Positions 58,255 to 64,000 of a stretch of DNA of 64,000 nucleotides are shown here, in pieces. How positions within the stretch are numbered: position 1 is the first letter of the stretch; each line of letters starts with the position of its first letter. The DNA comes from Elymus sibiricus (taxonomy: Eukaryota; Streptophyta; Magnoliopsida; Poales; Poaceae): NCBI GenBank assembly GCA_039707655.1, contig CM077671.1:299894509-299958508 (forward strand), written 5' to 3'. The notes under the pieces are model-generated. The model saw only the letters and a list, made by a program, of their open reading frames with translations, made no database searches and was not told the origin of the DNA. The translations under genes were made by a program, and so were the position numbers.

Positions 58255-58620
58255 CTCCGGGCAGGGCCTCGCGCCCATCAGCCGGCGGACTCCGCGTCCG
58301 CGCACGGCAGGGCCTCGCGCCCATCAGCCGGCGGACTCCGCGTCCGCGCACGGCAGCGCCTCGCGCCCATCAGCCGGCGGACCCCGCGTCCGCGTTCGGC
58401 AGCGCCTCGCGCTCTTCAGCCGGCGGACCCCGCGTCCGCCCCCGGCAGCGCCTCGCGCACATCAGCCTGCGGACCCTGTGTCCCCGTCCGGCAGCGCCTC
58501 GCGCTCTTCAGCCGGCGGACCCCGCGTCCGCCCCCGGCAGCGCCTCGCGCACATCAACCGGCGGACTCCAAGTCCGTACCCGGTAGCGCCTCGCGCGCAC
58601 CAGCCGGACCACGTCGGCTA
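58255..58620. repeat. Tandem 45-46-bp repeat array, first block
   Basis: Repeats contain CCATCAGCCGGCGGAC followed by CGCGTCCGC and GGCAGCGCCTCGCG. Two successive units start at 58263 and 58309, a 46-bp step. There are about 8 imperfect copies. Confidence 0.9.
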
Positions 58621-59270
58621 CAAGCCGCGCTGACCGACATCGACAAAACCGCCTCGCCGGCACCCAAAAAAGCAATGTGAGATCTCCACCCGCATATCCC
58701 TGAACCGTACACAAAAAACGAATAACCCCGAGCGACCCTCGAGGGCCATCTCCGCATTTATTCTGCTGCCTTACTGTTCACCCCGGCGCCAGCTAGTCTC
58801 GGCCCGGGGCTGGCCGCTTGGTCCGATACGTTCGTTCCCACGAGATGGCTTAGTAGCGTGTACGGTACCGAAGGCGCACTCTTTGTCTCAGCTACAGATC
58901 GCACCGCGACTGTCCGGCTAGCGAGAGCACAAGCTGGAGGTCACCCCACGCGAAAGGCGTCCCGGGAGAAAACGGCTTGGGCAACCCGGTCATTTCATTT
59001 GCGAGTATCCGCTCCCAGAATTCGAGTACTGTACGCTCCATCCCGTGGCCCACTCTTCGCCTCAGCCACAGACCGGCTCCCGGCTGTCCGGCTGGCAAGA
59101 GCAAAAGCCAAAGAGCGGAGGGCACATGAAAAAGATTGACGGGGGCTCGGACAAAACCGAGTCGGCACCCTCAGTATAAAACTTGCACTACCAAAATCAA
59201 ATGTTTGATGCATATGCATCGACTAAACTCGTCTTTTGCACGATCATTTCCATGAGGAACCTCCTCGCTC
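58621..59270. other. Spacer between repeat blocks
   Basis: It has two diverged copies of a roughly 170-bp segment (near 58860-58990 and 59030-59120), sharing CAGCTACAGA/CAGCCACAGA, TGTCCGGCT and GCAAGAGCA-like text. No gene was recognised. Confidence 0.5.
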
Positions 59271-59850
59271 GGAGGCTACTCCCGGTAGGGCCCCATGCCC
59301 ATCAGCCAACGGACCCCGCGTCCGCACCCGGCAGCGCTTCGCGCTCGATAGCCGGCGGACCCCGCGTCCGCCCTCGGCAAGGCTCCACGCCCATCAGCCG
59401 GCAGGACCCCGCGTCCGCGCCGGCAGCGCCTCGCGCCCATCAGCCAGCGGACCCCGCGTTCGCGCCCGGCAGGGCTCCACGCCCATCAGCCGGCGGACCC
59501 CGCGTCCGCGCCCGGCAGGGCTCCACGCCCATCAGCCGACGGACCCCGTGTCCGCACCCGGCAGCGCCTCGCGCCCATCAGCCGGCGGACCCCGCGTCCG
59601 CGCTCGGCAGCGCCTCGCGCCCATCAGCCGGCGGACCAAGCGTCCGCGCCCGGCAGGGCGCCACGCCCATCAGCCGGCGGACCCCGCGTCCGCTCCCGGC
59701 AGGGCCCCGCGCCCATCAGCCGGCGGACCCCACGTCTGCCCTCGACAGGGCCCCGCGCCCATCAGCCGGCGGACCCCGCGCCCGTGCCAGGCGGGGCCCC
59801 GCGCCCATCAGTCGGCGGACCCCGCGTCCGCACCCCGCGTCCTCAACACC
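59271..59850. repeat. Tandem 45-46-bp repeat array, second block
   Basis: The same unit as at 58255-58620, about 12-13 copies, followed by related but diverged copies to about 60070. The segment CGGAGGCTCGGAGGCTAC recurs at 59902 and directly before the 3' LTR. Confidence 0.9.
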
Positions 59851-60289
59851 ACTATCTGCTTCAGCAACAGCAAAGACCCTCCGCCCGACTCTTCGAGTCG
59901 CCCGGAGGCTCGGAGGCTACACCCAACGGGTGCGTTGGAGCGCCCCCGCTGGAAGCAGCCAGCCGGTGGACTCCACGTCCACGCCCGGCAAGGCCCCCAC
60001 GCCCATCAGCCGACGGACCCCGCGCCCGCGCCAGGCGGGGCCCCGCGCCCATCAGTTGGCGGACCCCGCGTCCTTGCCCGACAACCTCGACGCCACCGTC
60101 TGCTTCAGCAACAGCAAAGACCCCCCGCCTGACTCTTCGAGTCGCCCGGAGGCTACACCCAGCGGGTGCGCTGGCGCGCCCCCGCTGGAAGCAAGCCGCG
60201 TCGTCCCCGACCCGCAATCGACCGTCATCAACAACTTCTGCAACAACAGCTCCAACGGCAAAACCCCCCCGCCCGACTCTCCAAGTCGC

Positions 60290-60308
60290 CCGGAGGCTCG
60301 GAGGCTAC
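60290..60308 (+). promoter_or_regulatory. Purine-rich tract before the 3' LTR
   Basis: CCGGAGGCTCGGAGGCTAC abuts the LTR start at 60309. It is a poor polypurine tract, so assignment is by position. Confidence 0.5.
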
Positions 60309-61846
60309 TGTCGGGGGGATTACCCCCGGGTAGGCTCAGGGAGACGACTCAACATTTTAAAAACATCGGGGGAGCCACCCCCGGTATGCCAAGCCCCGCG
60401 AATCAACGAGACAAACGAAGAAGTGAAGACAGAAGACAAAACTGCGGCCCGGGCGGCTGGCTCCTCCCCAGCTGGCTGCTCCTGGCTGGCTCCTCCCTGC
60501 TGGTTGCTCCCGGCTGGCTCCTCCCGGCTGGCTGCTCCTGGCTGGCTGCTCCCTGCTGGCTGCTCCCGGCTGGCTCCTCCCGGCTGGCTGCTCCTGGCTG
60601 GTTCCTCCCGGCTGGCTCCTCCCGGCTGGCTCCTCCTGGCTGGCTCCTCCCTGCTGGCTGCTCCTGGCTGGCTCCTCCCGGCTGGCTCCTCCTGGCTGGC
60701 TCCTCCCGGCTGGCTCCTCCCGGCTGGCTGCTCCTGGCTGGCTCCTCCCTGCTGGCTGCTCCCGTCTGGCTCCTCCCTGCTGGCTGCTCCCGGCTGGCTC
60801 CTCCTGTCCAGCTCCTCTTGTCCGGCTCCTCCTGTCCGGCTCCTTCTGGCCGGCTCCTCCCGACTGGCTCCTCCCTGCTGGCTGCTCCCGGCTGGCTCCT
60901 CCCGGCTGGCTGCTCCCGGCTGGCCCCTCCCGGCTGGCTGCTCCTGGCTGGCTCCTCCTGGCTGGCTCCTCCCTGCTGGCTGCTCCTGGCTGGCTCCTCC
61001 CGGCTGGCTCCTCCCGGCTGGCTGCTCCTGGCAGGCTCCTCCCTGCAGGCTCCTCCCTGCTGGCTCCTCCCGGCTGGCTGCTCCTGGTTGGCTGCTCCTG
61101 GCTGGCTCCTCCCTGCTGGCTGCTCCCGGCTGGCTCCTCCCTGCTGGCTGCTCCTGGCTGGCTCCTCCTGTCCGGCTCCTCGTGTCCGGCTCCTCCTGTC
61201 CGGCTCCTCCTGGGCGGCTCCTCCTGGCCGGCTGCCGGCTGCGGCCCGACGAAGTCAGCTCCAGGCGTCCCGTCGGACACGAGCTGACGACACTGTAGCT
61301 GACGGACTGCAGAGCCTGCCACCCCGCTACAGTCGGGCACTATTGGCGAATAGTGCCCCGCTGTGCACCCGTCGCGCGTCACTTCACTGCGCTCCAATAG
61401 TGGCGCACTGTAGCCTGCATCACTTGTCATCTCCAATAGTGCTTAGTTGGCCATGCGGGCCACCCCTTGTCCCCTGGGCCTCCCTTTATAAGAGGCACCA
61501 GGGGGAGCCTCCAAGGGGCAGCCACACACACACGTGAAGCCCCCTCTCATTTCTCTCATCCTCTCCCACTCTTACATGCTCACACGCATGCACACAGGAG
61601 GCAAGAAGCCTCATGGCCCTCCTCCCCAATACAGCTCCAGGAAGGACTCTGTACCAGATATACCACATATATACAGACATGCAGGAGTAGGGGTGTTATC
61701 TCTCCGGAGAGCCCCGAACCTGGGTAAACCACCGTGTGTTGTTGCCCTATCCCGTCCCGGATCTCCACTGCAGCCTTGCTCTCACCTCTTAAGCCATCCC
61801 ATGGCATCTGCCGTCTCGGTGCACCCCCCGTGAGAAAACGACGACA
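60309..61846 (+). repeat. 3' LTR of the GC-rich element (1538 bp)
   Basis: It is the same as 54730-56035 apart from a longer 14-bp array (about 60456-61240, some 56 units) and scattered changes. Confidence 0.92.
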
Positions 61847-61851
61847 GAATC

Positions 61852-62981
61852 CTTGACATAGAGGTTCAACCGATAAAGATCTTCGTAGAATATGTAGGAA
61901 CCAATATGGGCATCCAGGTCCCGCTATTGGTTATTGACCGTAGAGGTGTCTCGGTCATGTCTACATAGTTCTCGAACCCGCAGGGTCTGCACACTTAAGG
62001 TTCGGTGACGTTTTGGTAGAATAGAGTTATGTATGGTGGTGACCGAAGGTTGTTCGGAGTCCCGGATGAGATCCCGCACGTCACGAGGAGCTCCGGAATG
62101 GTCCGAAGATAAAGATTGATATATAGGAAGTCCCGTTTTGGTCACCGGAAAAGTTTTGGGTATTTCGGTAGTGTACCGGGAGTGCCGGGAGGGGTACCGG
62201 GGACCATCGGGAGGGGTGTCTCGACCCAAAGGGCCTCATGGGCTATGGGAGGAGTCAAGCCAGCCCTTAGTGGGCTGGCCGAGCCCCCCACTAAGGCCCA
62301 TGCGGCTGGGGGTGGGAAAACACAAAGGTGGAAAGAGTTTCCAAGTGGAGGAAGAGGAATCCTACTCCTAGTAGGATTGGAGTAGGACTCCTCCACCTCT
62401 CCTCCTTGCGGCCGCACCAAGGGGCAGCCCTTGGGCCGCCGGCCTCCCTCCCCTTCCTCCTATATATACTAGAGGGAGAGAGGGCAAAAGCACTTCAACC
62501 CTAAGCCATGGTGCAGCCCTCTCTCCCAATAGATCAAGTCCTCTAGTTTTCAGCAGTGCTTAGGCGAAGCCCTGCTGGAATAGTTCCACCACCACCGCCG
62601 CCGTGCCGTCGCGCTGTCGGAGAACTCATCTACCTCTCTGCTCCCTCTTGCTGGATCAAGAAGGCGGAGATCGTCATCGAGCTGTACGTGTGCTGAACGC
62701 GGAGGTGCCGTCCGTTCGGTACTAGATCAGAAGGATCGTGATCAGGATCGCGGGACGATTCGTGATTGGATCGCGGGACTGATCGTGATCGGATCGCGGG
62801 ACGACTAGCGATTTGGATCGCGAAGACGTTCGACTACATCAACCGCGTTTCTTAACGCTTCCCGCTTAGCGATCTACAAGGGTATGTAGATTCACTCTCC
62901 CTCTTGTAGATGCTCATCACCATGGATAGATCTTGCGTGTGCGTAGGAAGTTTTTTGTTTCCCATGCAACGTTCCCCAACA
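61852..62981 (+). repeat. 3' LTR of the BARE1/Angela-type element, part 2
   Basis: It resumes at CTTGACATAGAGG after the duplicated GAATC and ends CAACGTTCCCCAACA. Parts 1 and 2 sum to 1844 bp, against 1843 for the 5' LTR, so the insertion is clean. Confidence 0.93.
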
Positions 62982-63872
62982 CCAAAAACCAAAACCAAAC
63001 TCTTTCTTTGAGTGTCCACCATACCTACCTATGGATCGAGAAAGATCCTTCAAGTAAGTTGTCATCGGTGCAACAAGGCAATAAAAATTGCTTCTAAAAG
63101 TGTTTTGATCAATTAGTGTAATAGAAAATTGACCGTTATACGAACTTATGATGGCAAAGTAATAAAAGCGACGGACTGCATAATAAAGGTTGCTATCATA
63201 GGAGGCAATTTAGCATGACGTTCTTTTACAATAAGGGATTGAGCATACAAACCAATAAGCGCATGACAACCTCTGCTTCCCTCTGCGAAGGGCCTATCTT
63301 TTACTTTTGTGCACTTACTTTTGCAAGCATCATGTGGTGAGGAAAGATCTAGGCACATATATCTAGTTGGATATGGGTGGTCATGAGTTATTATTGTTGA
63401 CATCACCCTTGAGGTGAGTAAGTTGGGAGGCAAAACTATAAGCCCCTATCTTCCTACGTGTCCGGTCGAAACTTTTTGTTCATAGGTATGCCGTGAGCGT
63501 TAGCAATCATAGAAGACTAAATGATGGTTGAGTATGTGGACTTGCCAAAAGGCTCCTACATGAGACCCTTCCTGAAAGTATGATGAATTGTAGTTGCAAA
63601 GTTGACTGAGAACATAGTTTGTTGGTTTTCAATAAGATTTATGCTTCATACTTCTATGTTGCGATGAATTGTTACTTGTTCATGTGAAGCTTTATGATAA
63701 AAATGTGTTGAAATAAGTTCTTATGTTAGAGTTTGTTGCTGCTATGTTAATAAGCATGATGCTTCTATGTCCGTATTTTGTTTTTATCGACACCTCTCTC
63801 TCAAACCATGTGGACATGCTTTTCGATATCGGCTTTCGCTTGAGGACAAGCGAGGTCTAAGCTTGGGGGAGT
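62982..63872 (+). other. 3' non-coding region of the Athila-type element, right of the nest, with polypurine tract
   Basis: It starts with the duplicated CCAAA (62982-62986) and continues the internal region interrupted at 47133. The short ORFs carry no domain. AAGCTTGGGGGAGT at 63859-63872 is the polypurine tract. Confidence 0.8.
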
Positions 63873-64000
63873 TGATAAGTCCATTTTGCATCATGATTTC
63901 CTACTGATATTTACTTTGTTTTGTTGAATAATAATGCTTTGGGGAGTGATTCTAATGCCTTTTCTCCCATAATATGCAAGGTTTACACAAGGAGGGAGAA
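63873..64000 (+). repeat. 3' LTR of the Athila-type element, first 128 bp
   Basis: It begins TGATAAGTCCATTTTGCATC and matches 39401-39528 with two differences, then leaves the window. Confidence 0.9.

Larger units (their letters stand above)
54730..61846 (+). mobile_element. GC-rich non-autonomous LTR retrotransposon nested in the Angela-type LTR
   Basis: The element is 7117 bp. The 5' LTR is 54730-56035 (1306 bp), starting TGTCGGGGGGATTACCCCCG and ending ACGACGACA. The 3' LTR is 60309-61846 (1538 bp). Target duplication GAATC is exact at 54725-54729 and 61847-61851. The primer site matches tRNA-Lys. The 4.3-kb internal region is GC-rich, repeat-filled and has no gag or pol domain, so the element depended on another's proteins (a LARD-like element). 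It is the innermost and youngest insertion of the nest. Confidence 0.93.
47134..62981 (+). mobile_element. BARE1/WIS/Angela-type Copia retrotransposon
   Basis: The LTRs start TGTTGGAAATATGCCCTAGA and end CAACGTTCCCCAACA. The 5' LTR is 47134-48976 (1843 bp); the 3' LTR is 54016-62981, split by a nested element. Exact target duplication CCAAA is at 47129-47133 and 62982-62986. Without the nested insertion the element is about 8.7 kb, the usual size of this family. Its coding region is heavily decayed. Confidence 0.95.
39401..64000 (+). mobile_element. Athila-type Gypsy LTR retrotransposon, interrupted by nested insertions, cut by the window edge
   Basis: The 5' LTR is 39401-40903, followed by a tRNA-Asp primer site at 40915, gag, protease-RT-RNase H, integrase, a post-pol ORF (46080-46484), a long non-coding 3' region, a polypurine tract at 63859-63872 and the 3' LTR from 63873. 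The BARE1/Angela-type element 47134-62981 sits in its 3' non-coding region. The order gag-pol-extra ORF and the tRNA-Asp primer place it in the Athila lineage. The coding part has at least four in-frame stops and two frameshifts. Confidence 0.9.

Noticed and set aside
58255..59850. Regular direct repeats that might suggest a CRISPR-like array
   Set aside because: Repeats are contiguous, imperfect and without unique spacers, in plant nuclear DNA inside a retrotransposon. They are minisatellites.
59183..61537. 784-codon ORF
   Set aside because: It runs through the 46-bp array, the LTR border and the 14-bp array; no biological protein would span these units.

Overview
This window is nuclear DNA of a grass, almost certainly a Triticeae species (wheat, Aegilops or barley group). 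The evidence is spliced plant genes with GT-AG introns, a BARE1/WIS/Angela-type Copia LTR retrotransposon, Gypsy elements whose LTRs open with TGATACGTC and whose primer sites match tRNA-Asp, a CACTA element, PIF/Harbinger elements and Stowaway/Tourist-type MITEs. Only two loci look like ordinary host genes: a five-exon Golgi Qb-SNARE of the GOS11 type (25314-28994, +) and a single-exon DUF868 gene (35922-37163, -). Both lie in a TE-poor island at about 25.0-38.3 kb. Lineage names for transposons come from recognised motifs, not from a database search.

Layout. 1-4121 is the right part of a CACTA transposon with a spliced minus-strand TNPA-like gene that runs off the left edge, three blocks of extreme low-complexity DNA, and palindromic subterminal repeats. 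4122-5100 is the 3' two thirds of a Gypsy LTR that the CACTA entered. 5528-12710 is an old minus-strand Gypsy element. 12711-16958 is the 3' end of a SIRE-lineage Copia with an env-like ORF. 16992-23422 is a complete young plus-strand Gypsy element (LTRs 1577 and 1579 bp, TSD AAGAG). 23428-24770 is a minus-strand Copia integrase fragment. Then come GOS11, two Harbinger-type elements that share one TAA, small MITEs and DUF868.

38365-39304 is an LTR fragment. From 39401 to beyond the right edge lies an Athila-type Gypsy element with pol and a post-pol ORF. Inside it sits the BARE1/Angela-type element (47134-62981, TSD CCAAA), and inside that element's 3' LTR sits a GC-rich non-autonomous LTR element (54730-61846, TSD GAATC) primed by tRNA-Lys. 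This three-level nest is proved by exact target-site duplications.

The least expected signals are structural: (a) a cluster of short stem-loops with the core TGCTTCACTTA in the internal region of the 16992-23422 element, partly kept in the older 5528-12710 element; (b) a hairpin placed 36-38 bp upstream of the TATA box in LTRs of different Gypsy subfamilies, and again before the post-pol ORF inside the Athila-type element; (c) an LTR whose TATA box sits in the loop of a large imperfect palindrome; (d) LTR arrays of a 14-bp unit whose copy number differs between the two LTRs of one element.
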